Shown here piece by piece: positions 45,983 through 54,767 of a DNA stretch of 64,000 nt. The notes below the pieces were generated by a model. That model had not been told where the DNA came from and made no database searches. It saw only the letters and a list, made by a program, of their open reading frames with translations. This DNA is from Paludibacteraceae bacterium (lineage in GTDB: Bacteria > Bacteroidota > Bacteroidia > Bacteroidales > Paludibacteraceae). The stretch covers positions 1 through 64,000 of the forward strand of contig JAFYSF010000007.1 in assembly GCA_017559505.1 (NCBI GenBank), in the 5' to 3' direction. How positions within the stretch are numbered: position 1 is the first letter of the stretch; each line of letters begins with the position of its first letter. The translations under genes and the position numbers were made by a program.

Positions 45983-47938
45983 TTATTCCCAGAAATTCCA
46001 ACTTAAACCAAATTGAAAAGTTGAAGGATTTATTGGATAATATGGCATTGAAAGATAATTAGTTCCACCAAACAAACCTTTATTCAAATGATAGTATTGC
46101 ACAAAGAAACGTACTGTTTTCAAATGAAAATTAGCATACACATTCATTTCAGGATAATTACCTATCAACAACTCTTTTTGCAAATAAAACTGACCTAACG
46201 CAGGCATATAAGCATTGCCATAATACTCAGTATGATAACGCACCGAAGTACCTAACTGCACAGTCAACACCTTGAAAAACTTGTCCATATAATAGAAATT
46301 GCCATACAATGCCACATCCGGCAAAGGCAATACATCTCTATTCCCAGTCAACTGATAGACAGCTTGCACATCCAAATGAAAACGCCATGCTCGCAATTTT
46401 GCCAACAAATCTACGGCTAATACTTGCACGTTGCCATCATGCTGTGTAGGCATACATTTCTCATTCAAATATACATAATTGGTAATATTCTGAAACTGAA
46501 CACCAATAGAGATATCTCGTTTAGGCAATCCTATTCTACCCTTAATATCCAGAGCCAAAGAGTTATTGAAATCCAAATCACTCCATTTGAAGTGGTTACT
46601 TTCATAATAACGATATTGATGATATTCCGAGTAATTGCGAAATCCCGCAGCTGCCATAATTCCCAATGGTTCACGACCAACATTAAACTCAAAATCAAAT
46701 TGTCCATCAAGGTCAAATTCGCCAATATGCTGTCCCACAAGGTAAATACGACCATCTATGTCATACTTAACCCATTTACCTTCTCGTTTGAACAAATTAG
46801 CTCCCAATATCAAATTATGAGAATAAGAATTATCGAATCTCAAAGTATCCTCTCTATTCTTAATACCCATTCCATAATGGCGAATATCATATTTAATATA
46901 AGCAGAAAGCCCAAATCGCATTAAACGATTAAACTCCTCTTCCAACGTAACAGCAAAGGTATTAGCTATTGACCAATAAGCAGTTGAGTCTTTAGTATAA
47001 GAATTAGAAAAATAATTATTTGCATAAAACCCACTTGGCAGACTCTCTTCAACATACTTACGTGCAACATCTTCAGCATGAAACGTATGAGTCAACGTCA
47101 TTATAGTTACATACTCCGTATATGTAGAATCCACGCCAAGTACACTCTTTGCCTTACGCTCCATTTCACGCCCCAACTTATATCTATGATTGAAGAAATA
47201 ATTGAAATTACGATATGCAGACTGAGCATTCGAAAAATTCACAGGAATATTACGTGCTTGAATTGAATACTGCGGATTAAGAATATAATTATTGTCAGAT
47301 ATACCCCCATTCTCACGATTCTTGAACGAGTTGAACATTACAGACGACACAATCTCATATTGCTTACCCGTATAAGTAGTCCAAAAGCCACCATTCAGCA
47401 TATTTGACGACTGATTTTGGTACTGTCCACGACCATAAATCAAATTACACAACCCACCAACATTCAGATATTTATTAGCGTTCAGAGTAAGCATAACCTT
47501 AAAATAATCTTCCTCCATTTGCAAAGGAAAAGCCGAACGATATACCAATTGCGAAAAAGGTTGCTTAGTAGCATAATATCGTACATCAGAAGGTTTTATC
47601 AAATAAGGAGCATACGCACGCTCGAACATATCTTCACGTGAACCCACCTTACGGTCGAAATATACCTTAGACTCAAGAGGCGAACCTAAATTACCATTCC
47701 ACGAATTGGCTATACTATAGTTATTTACGGGGTGATTATCTTGATAACTTGTAACCAACGAATCAATCACTACACTATCAGCCACACCATATACCTCGTC
47801 AACAGTCCAACACTTTATATATCTCTCTACCGTATCTTTTTTCTCAGTAGGCATAGGCAAACCACGAAACTGACCAAAAGCCAACTTCGCACCCAAAACC
47901 AACAATAATATTACAGATAACCTACGTAGCATAATCAT
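45983..47938 (-). CDS. Putative outer-membrane porin (Porin_10-like)
   Basis: 651 residues from ATG 47938; ATG 47932 is equally possible, while the ATG at 47956 lies upstream of the likely transcript start. Signal peptide ends ...LAFGQ. The mature protein is full of alternating aromatic/polar beta strands and ends FQFGLSWNFWE; a strand ending in an aromatic residue is typical of outer-membrane barrels. It resembles the Bacteroidota putative porin family. What passes through it is unknown. The promoter box TAACTTTG (47961-47954) lies directly upstream. The phoR-like gene upstream is on the same strand, but the box suggests separate transcription. Confidence 0.75.
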   Translation of the reverse strand: MIMLRRLSVILLLVLGAKLAFGQFRGLPMPTEKKDTVERYIKCWTVDEVYGVADSVVIDSLVTSYQDNHPVNNYSIANSWNGNLGSPLESKVYFDRKVGSREDMFERAYAPYLIKPSDVRYYATKQPFSQLVYRSAFPLQMEEDYFKVMLTLNANKYLNVGGLCNLIYGRGQYQNQSSNMLNGGFWTTYTGKQYEIVSSVMFNSFKNRENGGISDNNYILNPQYSIQARNIPVNFSNAQSAYRNFNYFFNHRYKLGREMERKAKSVLGVDSTYTEYVTIMTLTHTFHAEDVARKYVEESLPSGFYANNYFSNSYTKDSTAYWSIANTFAVTLEEEFNRLMRFGLSAYIKYDIRHYGMGIKNREDTLRFDNSYSHNLILGANLFKREGKWVKYDIDGRIYLVGQHIGEFDLDGQFDFEFNVGREPLGIMAAAGFRNYSEYHQYRYYESNHFKWSDLDFNNSLALDIKGRIGLPKRDISIGVQFQNITNYVYLNEKCMPTQHDGNVQVLAVDLLAKLRAWRFHLDVQAVYQLTGNRDVLPLPDVALYGNFYYMDKFFKVLTVQLGTSVRYHTEYYGNAYMPALGQFYLQKELLIGNYPEMNVYANFHLKTVRFFVQYYHLNKGLFGGTNYLSMPYYPINPSTFQFGLSWNFWE

Positions 47939-47953
47939 ATCAATATTAAACTG

Positions 47954-47961
47954 CAAAGTTA
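47954..47961 (-). promoter_or_regulatory. -7 box of the putative porin gene
   Basis: TAACTTTG on the minus strand. It implies a leader of about 10-15 bases and rules out the ATG at 47956 as start. Confidence 0.6.
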
Positions 47962-48008
47962 CAAAAAAACACTGATATAATCAATAGTAACAATAATTAC
48001 ATCACTAT

Positions 48009-49454
48009 TCATTGCTTTCTTAATGAAAAATCAAATCTAAGTCCACCATTGATGCAATTAGAAACAGTTATTGTTCCACCATGGAATTGAACAGCATGTT
48101 TCACAATAGCCAAACCAAGTCCGGTTCCGCCCATTTGGCGCGAACGCCCTTTATCTACACGATAAAATCTTTCGAATAAGCGAGATAACTGTTTTTCCTC
48201 TACCCCACACCCATCATCTTCAAAACGTATATGACATTCAGAATCATTGTTTTCAATGAGTGATATGTAAATATTTTTACCTTCTGAATATGCAATAGCA
48301 TTTTCGGTGAGATTACGAAATATAGAACCAATGAGCGATAGATTGCCATTTATTATCACTTGTTCATCGAAATTGAGATGCAATGATAATCGTTCAGTTT
48401 CAGGTATAATTTCTAATTCATCGGCTATTTCAGATATAATATCATTGATAATAATATCCTCTTTGGTAAATAACGAACTACCATCTTCCATTCGTGTGAT
48501 AAGAGAAACATCTTCTAACAAGCCCCTTAGTCGCTTATTATTTGCATAGCAACGCTCTATCAGTTCCATACGCTTCTCTTCGCTTATATTTATGCCTGAA
48601 AGTAAAGTTTCGAGACATACCTGTATAGATGCTACAGGAGTTTTAAGTTCATGATTTATATTATTAGTAAGTTGGCGTTTTATGCGTATTTTTTCTTGTT
48701 CTTCATGCATAACTGCTTCATGAGCAAGGTCTCTATCTTTTATCGTGCGTTGCAATTGAGCATACAACTGAACAATGTGATTTGATATCGAACCCAATTC
48801 GTCATTAGGAAATGGTTCGTCCTCATTGAATTCTTCGCCCTTTTCGGCTTTACTCGCAAAACGATTTAAGCGTTCGATAGTCTTACCCAAGCGTTGCGTC
48901 ATAAAATATGCCAATACACTCATAATCAAACTGATTGACGCCATAATACCCAAAAACGACCAATCAGCTTTCAGTAGCTCTTGCAAAGTAGCAGAATAAG
49001 GAATAGCCGAACGAATAATGGCCCTTTTGCCACATGTGGCAGAATAAAAATACTCTCGTCCATCACTCGATGATTGTCGACCAATATGATAGCCTCGCCC
49101 ATGCTTTATCGCAGAGGCAATTTCAGGACGAAATCGGTGATTATCAAGAGAATCAACAGGCAACATATTGTCATATACAACCGCACCTGCAAGAGTTATT
49201 ATAGATATACGGAGATCGACAAACGGTTTTTCATGAGTCGCAATATAATCTTCATAATCCAAACCATCTTCCACAACTTCAAGTATATGACAATTATACA
49301 TTTGAAGTTGAGCATTCAAAAATTCAGATTTATATTGTTTTTCACGTATATATTGAAAACCAATGAAAGACAAAATTATAACCCACGAAAAAGCAAGCGA
49401 TACAACGAATAATCGTTTGTGATAAGATATTTTAATCCTTGAAACCATAGCCAA
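48009..49454 (-). CDS. PhoR-like sensor histidine kinase
   Basis: 481 residues: TM1 (about 15-35), a periplasmic sensor region (about 36-165), TM2 (about 168-188), HAMP-like linker, dimerisation box NNINHELKTPVASIQ (phospho-His in HELKTP), then the ATPase with NLTENAIAYS (N box), FEDDGCGV (G1), FERFYRVD (F) and GGTGLGLAI (G2). It overlaps the response regulator gene by 23 bases (possible starts 49454 and 49448), so the two are coupled. Position next to a Pst-type phosphate cluster suggests it senses phosphate status as PhoR; that is inference from context. Confidence 0.85.
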   Translation of the reverse strand: MAMVSRIKISYHKRLFVVSLAFSWVIILSFIGFQYIREKQYKSEFLNAQLQMYNCHILEVVEDGLDYEDYIATHEKPFVDLRISIITLAGAVVYDNMLPVDSLDNHRFRPEIASAIKHGRGYHIGRQSSSDGREYFYSATCGKRAIIRSAIPYSATLQELLKADWSFLGIMASISLIMSVLAYFMTQRLGKTIERLNRFASKAEKGEEFNEDEPFPNDELGSISNHIVQLYAQLQRTIKDRDLAHEAVMHEEQEKIRIKRQLTNNINHELKTPVASIQVCLETLLSGINISEEKRMELIERCYANNKRLRGLLEDVSLITRMEDGSSLFTKEDIIINDIISEIADELEIIPETERLSLHLNFDEQVIINGNLSLIGSIFRNLTENAIAYSEGKNIYISLIENNDSECHIRFEDDGCGVEEKQLSRLFERFYRVDKGRSRQMGGTGLGLAIVKHAVQFHGGTITVSNCINGGLRFDFSLRKQ

Positions 49455-50154
49455 AACCAGAACGTGTTACTATATACTGCCCATAAACACCTATTTTAGA
49501 GCGCAAACGAGTGATATTTACGTCGATAGTGCGGTCGAGCACTATAACTTCATTGCTCCATACTCTACTCAAAATTTGTTCGCGCGAACATATTTTGCCC
49601 CTATGGTCGATCAAATATGCCAACAATTCAAATTCTTTGCGTGCAAGTTTTATCTCCTCACCATCAATAGTGCAACGCTTAAACTCCAAATCAAGCACCA
49701 AACCATCGACTTTCAGAGTCTTGTTTTTTTCGACAATTTCGGGAGACGTTACATTATTATTACTATTATTGCCCTTATAGCCAGATGTGCGACGTAGAAC
49801 ACTTTTAACACGAGCAATTACATTGCGGACAGTGTATGGTTTCATTATGTAGTCGTCAGCTCCAAGATTTAGCCCCATAATCATGTCATCTTCGGTGTCG
49901 CGCGCAGTGCAGAATATGATAGGAATTTTGGCTGTTTTGACATTATTTTTCACCATTTTAGCCATTTTTATTCCGCTAATTTCTCCCATCATAATATCGA
50001 GAAGTATGAGAGAATAGACCTCTAAATTATAAGTTAGAGCCTGTTCGGCACTGAAAGCTATATCTACATCATACCCTTCGTTTTCAAGATTAAGCTTAAG
50101 AACCTCACATAGAGTTTCTTCGTCATCTACTATTAAAATACGTTCTGTTTCCAT
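49432..50154 (-). CDS. PhoB-like response regulator (OmpR family)
   Basis: 240 residues. Receiver domain: acidic pair VDDEE at 10-14, phospho-acceptor Asp in LLDIMMGEISG (about 53), Thr in FCTARDT and Lys in YIMKPYT. A linker with a Ser/Asn run (GNNSNNN) leads to the winged-helix DNA-binding domain (ARKEFELLAYLIDHRGKICS, RTIDVNITRLRSKIG, GFGYGF). First gene of the pair with the histidine kinase. It diverges from the phosphate porin and pst genes across a region with two pairs of 11-base-spaced TAAC repeats that would suit a PhoB dimer. Confidence 0.87.
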   Translation of the reverse strand: METERILIVDDEETLCEVLKLNLENEGYDVDIAFSAEQALTYNLEVYSLILLDIMMGEISGIKMAKMVKNNVKTAKIPIIFCTARDTEDDMIMGLNLGADDYIMKPYTVRNVIARVKSVLRRTSGYKGNNSNNNVTSPEIVEKNKTLKVDGLVLDLEFKRCTIDGEEIKLARKEFELLAYLIDHRGKICSREQILSRVWSNEVIVLDRTIDVNITRLRSKIGVYGQYIVTRSGFGYGFKD

Positions 50155-50184
50155 TTCTTATATAATTTAATGTGTATTCAGTAT

Positions 50185-50290
50185 ACCTTTTCTCTCACGG
50201 AACACACGGAATTTTATTATTTATTTCCCACAGATTACACAGATTACACAGATTGCCTCCGGCATTTTGTATTGAACCAATGTCAATTTA
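50185..50290. repeat. Dispersed repeat A (cacggaa / cacagatt type)
   Basis: TCTCACGGAACACACGGAAT, then TTTATTATTTAT, CCCACAGATTACACAGATT in tandem, CCTCCGG and TATTGAACCAATGTCAATT. Related copies lie at 52794-53050 (B, interrupted) and 55530-55600 (C, shortened). Confidence 0.6.
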
Positions 50291-50340
50291 CAATGCAAAA
50301 TTAGAAAAAAAACTTGAATATTAGAATATCGACATTGAGA

Positions 50341-50431
50341 TTTAACAAAAATGTAACATTTTTTGAAATAGATATTTAACCAAAGGCTAACTTTTTTGAA
50401 ATAAATATGAAACATTATAGCTCTACCTTTG
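50341..50431 (+). promoter_or_regulatory. Candidate Pho box and promoter of the phosphate porin
   Basis: A 30-base direct repeat (50341-50370 and 50375-50403, both ending TTTTTTGAAATA). Each half has two TAAC elements exactly 11 bases apart (50343/50354 and 50377/50388), the spacing of PhoB half sites in other bacteria. The -7 box TACCTTTG is at 50424-50431; no TTG is at the usual distance, as expected for an activated promoter. Confidence 0.55.
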
Positions 50432-50509
50432 CACTCGAAATCAAACAACAATTAGTGGGGACTTCTATAAATTCCACGTTTTATTAATTTTTTTAAATTC
50501 AAAAAAAAC

Positions 50510-51514
50510 ATGAAAAAGAGAAATTTTATTTTAGCGGTATTGTTGATGACAATGACCTCTATGATTTGGGCAAACGACGCAACTAAAAAAGATTTGCCAA
50601 AAGAGACTAAAGAAGTAGAGCCTAAAGGCAAAGCTATTGTGAATGTATTTGCTAATTTCAACACTCAATTCGACAACGGAGTATCGAAATGTGGCTTCCA
50701 GTTGGAGCGTTCGTATGTAGGCTATCAGTACAAACTTGGCAATGGTTTGGAATTGAAAGCAGTTATGGATATTGGTAAACCAAGTGGAGTTGATGATTAT
50801 CACTATGTTGCCTATATCAAAAATGCACAAGTGAGTTGGAAACACAAAGGATTGACATTGACAGGCGGTATGATTTCGACTACACAATTTAATATGCAAG
50901 AGAAATTTTGGGGTTATCGCTACATATATAAATCGTTCCAAGATCAATATAAATTTGGCAATAGCGCAGATTTAGGTTTGTCGGTAGCATATAAATTTGC
51001 AGATTGGGTATCAGCAGATGCGATTATGACAAATGGCGAAGGTTACAAGAAAATACAAGGCGACATGGGCTTTCAATATGGATTGGGATTGACATTTGTG
51101 CCAGTTAAAGGATTGTCAGTGAGATTGTATGGTGGATTGAATGATGCAACAGAGGCAGACAAGGTGAATGTGTATAACTATGCCACTTTCATCGGGTATA
51201 AAAATAAGATGTTCTCGTTGGGAGGAGAGTTTGTTATGATGCAAAATTCGGGTAATGTAGCAGGTAAAAACAAATTAGGTTGCTCGGTGTATGGTTCGGT
51301 TAAAGCGCATGAAATAGTGGATGTTTATGCTCGTTATGACATGCTTACATCGAACAATAATTGGAATGCATCGAAAGATGAGCAAGCAATTATAGCTGGT
51401 TTACAAGTGAAATTGGGTAAATATGTGAAAATTGCACCTAATTTTAGAATGACAATTCCAAATGAAGGAAATAATAAGTACATGGGATACGTTAGTTGCT
51501 ACTTCGGACTATAA
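50510..51514 (+). CDS. Outer-membrane barrel protein of the phosphate cluster
   Basis: 334 residues: signal peptide (MKKRNFILAVLLMTMTSMIWA), a short Lys/Glu-rich linker, then beta strands rich in Gly and aromatic residues ending YMGYVSCYFGL, as in porins. Typical turns include KLGNGLELKAVMDIGKP and GLTLTGGMISTTQFN. Placed between the candidate Pho box and pstS, it is likely a phosphate-inducible porin, analogous in role to PhoE or OprP though not visibly homologous. Specificity is inferred only from position. Confidence 0.72.
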   Translation: MKKRNFILAVLLMTMTSMIWANDATKKDLPKETKEVEPKGKAIVNVFANFNTQFDNGVSKCGFQLERSYVGYQYKLGNGLELKAVMDIGKPSGVDDYHYVAYIKNAQVSWKHKGLTLTGGMISTTQFNMQEKFWGYRYIYKSFQDQYKFGNSADLGLSVAYKFADWVSADAIMTNGEGYKKIQGDMGFQYGLGLTFVPVKGLSVRLYGGLNDATEADKVNVYNYATFIGYKNKMFSLGGEFVMMQNSGNVAGKNKLGCSVYGSVKAHEIVDVYARYDMLTSNNNWNASKDEQAIIAGLQVKLGKYVKIAPNFRMTIPNEGNNKYMGYVSCYFGL

Positions 51515-51527
51515 ATGAAGATTGCTC

Positions 51528-51593
51528 TATAGTATATTTATAGTATATTTATCCTATATTTATAGTATATTTATGGTATATTTATAGTATGTT
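51528..51593. repeat. Six 11-base tandem repeats upstream of pstS
   Basis: Units TATAGTATATT (51528-51538, 51539-51549), TATCCTATATT (51550-51560), TATAGTATATT (51561-51571), TATGGTATATT (51572-51582), TATAGTATGTT (51583-51593). The period equals about one helical turn. No -7 box was found between it and pstS. Confidence 0.7.
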
Positions 51594-51687
51594 GTAGGTA
51601 AGTAGAGGATAAGAAGAAATAAAGTATATTAAAATTATTAAACAATAACAACAACAATAATTGAAACAATAAAATAATTTATTAGTT

Positions 51688-52779
51688 ATGAAAAAAGAAA
51701 TGAAAAAAAGCGGTGCATATTTGATTATGCGTGTTATGATTCTTGGTGTTATGTCGGTTATGATGATGGCATCATGTGGAGGAAACTCTAAAGGAGAAAC
51801 TCGTGAAGCACAAGAACTTTCGGGAGCTGGAGCTACATTCCCACTTCCATTCTATAATGTTGTATTCGAGAAATTTGCAGAGGTGAATGGCGATGTTGTG
51901 GCATACGGCGGTATCGGTTCAGGCGGTGGAGTGCGCAACTTGCGTGATAAGATTGTGGATTTCGCAGGAAGTGATGCTTTTCTTTCAGAAAAAGAGATGG
52001 AAGATATGCCAGAAGTAATACACGTGCCAACATGTATGGGAGCTGTAGTATTGGCATATAATCTTGATGGTGTTGAAGATCTAAGACTATCGGGAGAGGT
52101 AATTGCCCAAATCTTTGCAGGAGAGATAAAGATGTGGAATGACGAACGTTTGGTGGCATTAAACCCAGATGTGAACTTGCCAGAAGAGGCTATTATGCCA
52201 GTATTTCGTTCAGATGGTTCGGGTACTACATTCGTGTTTACAGATTATTTGACAAAAGCAAGTAAAATGTGGGCAGAGAAATTCGGTAGAGGTAAATCGA
52301 TAAACTTCCCTTCGGGTCAAGCAGCCAAAGGTAATCCGGGAGTGGCTGGTGTGATAAAACAGACAAAAAACACAATTGGTTATGTAGGTTCGGAATATGC
52401 TTTTGCTCAAAAAATTGCTTATGCTACAATCGAAAATCAGAGAGGTGAATTTGTGAAACCAACATCAGAAAGTATTTCGGCAGCAGCTTCGGGAGAAATT
52501 CCAACAGACACACGTTGTTCAATAACAAATTCAGATGCAGCGGGAGCTTATCCGATTTCGACATTCACTTGGATGATTATTTATAAAGAGCAAAATTATT
52601 CAAATCGCAGTAAAGAACAAGCAATTGCAACACTTGATTTGTTGAAATATATACTTTCGGACGAATCGCAAGCATTGACAACAGAGGTGCACTATGCTCC
52701 ACTTCCTGAAAAAGCAAAAGAATTGAGTTTGAAGAACTTGAAAACAATCACTTATGACAATGCAGTAATTAATAATTAA
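51688..52779 (+). CDS. pstS: Phosphate ABC transporter, substrate-binding lipoprotein
   Basis: 363 residues. Lipobox VMMMASC gives a lipidated Cys. The phosphate-binding fold shows LSGAGATFPLPFYNVVFEKF, YGGIGSGGGVRNL and FAGSDAFLS, then PVFRSDGSGTTFVFTDYL with the Ser/Asp/Thr ligands, NPGVAGVIKQTKNTIGYV and late PISTFTWMIIYKEQ. It captures periplasmic phosphate for PstCA. First of pstS-C-A-B; a 279-base repeat-filled gap separates it from pstC. Confidence 0.93.
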   Translation: MKKEMKKSGAYLIMRVMILGVMSVMMMASCGGNSKGETREAQELSGAGATFPLPFYNVVFEKFAEVNGDVVAYGGIGSGGGVRNLRDKIVDFAGSDAFLSEKEMEDMPEVIHVPTCMGAVVLAYNLDGVEDLRLSGEVIAQIFAGEIKMWNDERLVALNPDVNLPEEAIMPVFRSDGSGTTFVFTDYLTKASKMWAEKFGRGKSINFPSGQAAKGNPGVAGVIKQTKNTIGYVGSEYAFAQKIAYATIENQRGEFVKPTSESISAAASGEIPTDTRCSITNSDAAGAYPISTFTWMIIYKEQNYSNRSKEQAIATLDLLKYILSDESQALTTEVHYAPLPEKAKELSLKNLKTITYDNAVINN

Positions 52780-52793
52780 CGTGAATTCGATAT

Positions 52794-53050
52794 AATTTTA
52801 TCTCTCACGGAATGCACGGACACACGGAATTTTATTATTTATCTCCCACAGATGACACAGATTTTATAGATTTTTTGCCATCCGGATTTAACGATTTTTA
52901 TCAAGATTTTGTTTACGCTCGGCATAAGAAAAATAAACTTTACTTCTGCCCTCGCTTATAACAAAATTCGCTCTTTGACTACGTCAAAATCGCTCTACGG
53001 ATGACACAGATTACCCTCTGGATTTTTATATTGAACTGACGTTAATTAAT
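52794..53050. repeat. Dispersed repeat B, interrupted by an inner element
   Basis: The ends match repeat A (50185-50290). The middle holds about 136 bases bounded by direct repeats GATGACACAGATT (52851-52863 and 53000-53012) and containing TTTACGCTCGGCATAAG and CCCTCGCTTATAACAAAA, which resemble the inverted inner element at 29931-30006. The repeat lies between pstS and pstC and would be transcribed if they share a message. Confidence 0.6.
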
Positions 53051-53058
53051 AATTAATT

Positions 53059-53916
53059 ATGAATGATAAAATATATAGAGTAATTTTATTCATAGCAGCA
53101 TTGATTGTGCCGATAGTGTGCGGGGGTGTTATTTACGCCCTCGTCACTGACGCATACGATGCGTTTGAATATTTTGGCTTCTTCAAATTTCTTAGTTCTT
53201 CAGAATGGAACTATAGCGAAGGAGCAGAACAATATGGAGCATTGCCATTCATCACAGGCACATTGATGACTACCCTATTGGCACTTATTTTCTGCATTCC
53301 GTTTTCATTGCCCGTAGCACTCTTTGTTGGCGAATACTTTAAGGGCAAACGTGTGGCTGCGATATTAAGTACGGTTGTGGATTTGCTGGCTGGTATTCCG
53401 TCAATTATATATGGTTTGTGGGGATTCTACACATTGCGTCCATTGATTATGGCATTGAATATTTCGCCTCAAGGGTCAGGGATATTGACTGCATCGTTGG
53501 TTTTGGCAATAATGATTATACCATACGCCTCGTCGTTGAGTGCTGAATTCATTAAAATGGTGCCAAATGACTTGAAAGAAGGAGCATATAGCTTGGGAGC
53601 AACACGAGCCGAAGTGGTTCAGAAAGTGGTATTTCCTGTGGCTGGTGCAGGTATATTTTCATCTTATGTTCTGGCAATAGGTCGAGCATTGGGAGAAACA
53701 ATGACCGTAACAATGCTGATTGGCAACACGAACAACATACCAGATTCAATTACCTCAACAGGCAATTCGATGGCATCGATTATAGCAAATCAATTTGGAG
53801 AAGCCGATGGTTTACGCCTTTCGTCGTTGATAGCTATAGGTTTGATTCTGTTTTTGATAACAGCAGGAATAAATATGGTGGGTAAGATAATGATAAAACG
53901 AGCAAGAATAGTATGA
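53059..53916 (+). CDS. pstC: Phosphate ABC transporter permease PstC
   Basis: 285 residues, six transmembrane segments. The permease pattern includes PFITGTLMTTLLALIFCIPF, GIPSIIYGLWGFY and the EAA loop KEGAYSLGATRAEVVQKVVFPVAGAGI. The GRALGETMTVTMLIGN region is typical of PstC. Its stop overlaps the pstA start by four bases (ATGA), so the two are translationally coupled. Confidence 0.93.
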   Translation: MNDKIYRVILFIAALIVPIVCGGVIYALVTDAYDAFEYFGFFKFLSSSEWNYSEGAEQYGALPFITGTLMTTLLALIFCIPFSLPVALFVGEYFKGKRVAAILSTVVDLLAGIPSIIYGLWGFYTLRPLIMALNISPQGSGILTASLVLAIMIIPYASSLSAEFIKMVPNDLKEGAYSLGATRAEVVQKVVFPVAGAGIFSSYVLAIGRALGETMTVTMLIGNTNNIPDSITSTGNSMASIIANQFGEADGLRLSSLIAIGLILFLITAGINMVGKIMIKRARIV

Positions 53917-54767
53917 TAAAGAAACGTTTAGCAAAAGACAAGATTATATTTTGGTCAATTTGTATATTGGCAATATTGACCGCAGTTCCGCTTTTAGCTA
54001 TTTTAGGCGAAGTATTCTTTCGTGGGTACGACCAACTCACATGGTCGTTCTTCACAGAACCGACACCGACAGCCTATAAAGCAATGAAAGCAATAGAGGC
54101 AGGCGAACCAATACCGGGCGGTATAGCCAATGGTATTATAGGCACAATATTGATGCTCGGTATGGCTGCTGTGGTTGCCATTCCGATGGGTATTTTGTGT
54201 GGAGCGTTTTTGGCAGAAAATAGCAAAAATCGCTTTGCTCAAACAGTAAGTTATCTCACTGACCTATTGCAAGGTACACCATCTGTGATAATTGGTATAA
54301 TTACATACGTTTGGGTAGTAGTGCCGATGAAAGGCTACTCAGCCATAGCAGGCAGTGTGGCACTCTGCATAATGATGATGCCACTCATCATCCGTTCGAC
54401 AGAAGAGACCTTGAAGATTCTACCTGCATCGTTGAAAGAGGCAGGATTGGCACTTGGAGGTAATCGTGCGCGTGTGATGATGAAAGTGCAACTACCAGCA
54501 GCATTTGGCGGTATTTTTACAGGTGTGCTACTTGCCATATCGAGAGTTATAGGCGAAACAGCACCGTTGATGTTCACTGCATTAGGTTGTTCGCTAATCA
54601 GATGGTCGATAGACAAACCTATGTCGGCAGTGCCATTGTTGATTTGGGAGTTTTTCAACGACCCTAATCTCCAAGATTTGATTTGGGGAGCATCCCTATT
54701 CCTTTTATTATTTGTTCTTGTTTTAAATATTACAGCTAAATATATTGCAAAGAAATGGAATCAATAA
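53913..54767 (+). CDS. pstA: Phosphate ABC transporter permease PstA
   Basis: 284 residues, six transmembrane segments. PGGIANGIIGTILMLGMAAV, LLQGTPSVIIGIITYVWVV, the EAA loop KEAGLALGGNRARVMMKVQLPAAFGGI and SRVIGETAPLMFTALG match PstA. It pairs with PstC as the membrane channel. It overlaps pstC by four bases and pstB by 13 bases. Confidence 0.93.
   Translation: MIKKRLAKDKIIFWSICILAILTAVPLLAILGEVFFRGYDQLTWSFFTEPTPTAYKAMKAIEAGEPIPGGIANGIIGTILMLGMAAVVAIPMGILCGAFLAENSKNRFAQTVSYLTDLLQGTPSVIIGIITYVWVVVPMKGYSAIAGSVALCIMMMPLIIRSTEETLKILPASLKEAGLALGGNRARVMMKVQLPAAFGGIFTGVLLAISRVIGETAPLMFTALGCSLIRWSIDKPMSAVPLLIWEFFNDPNLQDLIWGASLFLLLFVLVLNITAKYIAKKWNQ

Larger units (their letters stand above)
50155..50509. 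other. Regulatory gap between the PhoB-like gene and the phosphate porin
   Basis: From left: dispersed repeat A (about 50185-50290), a minus -7 box TAATTTTG (50303-50296) that could start the regulator message, the candidate Pho box (50341-50403) and the plus -7 box TACCTTTG (50424-50431) of the porin gene. Confidence 0.6.
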
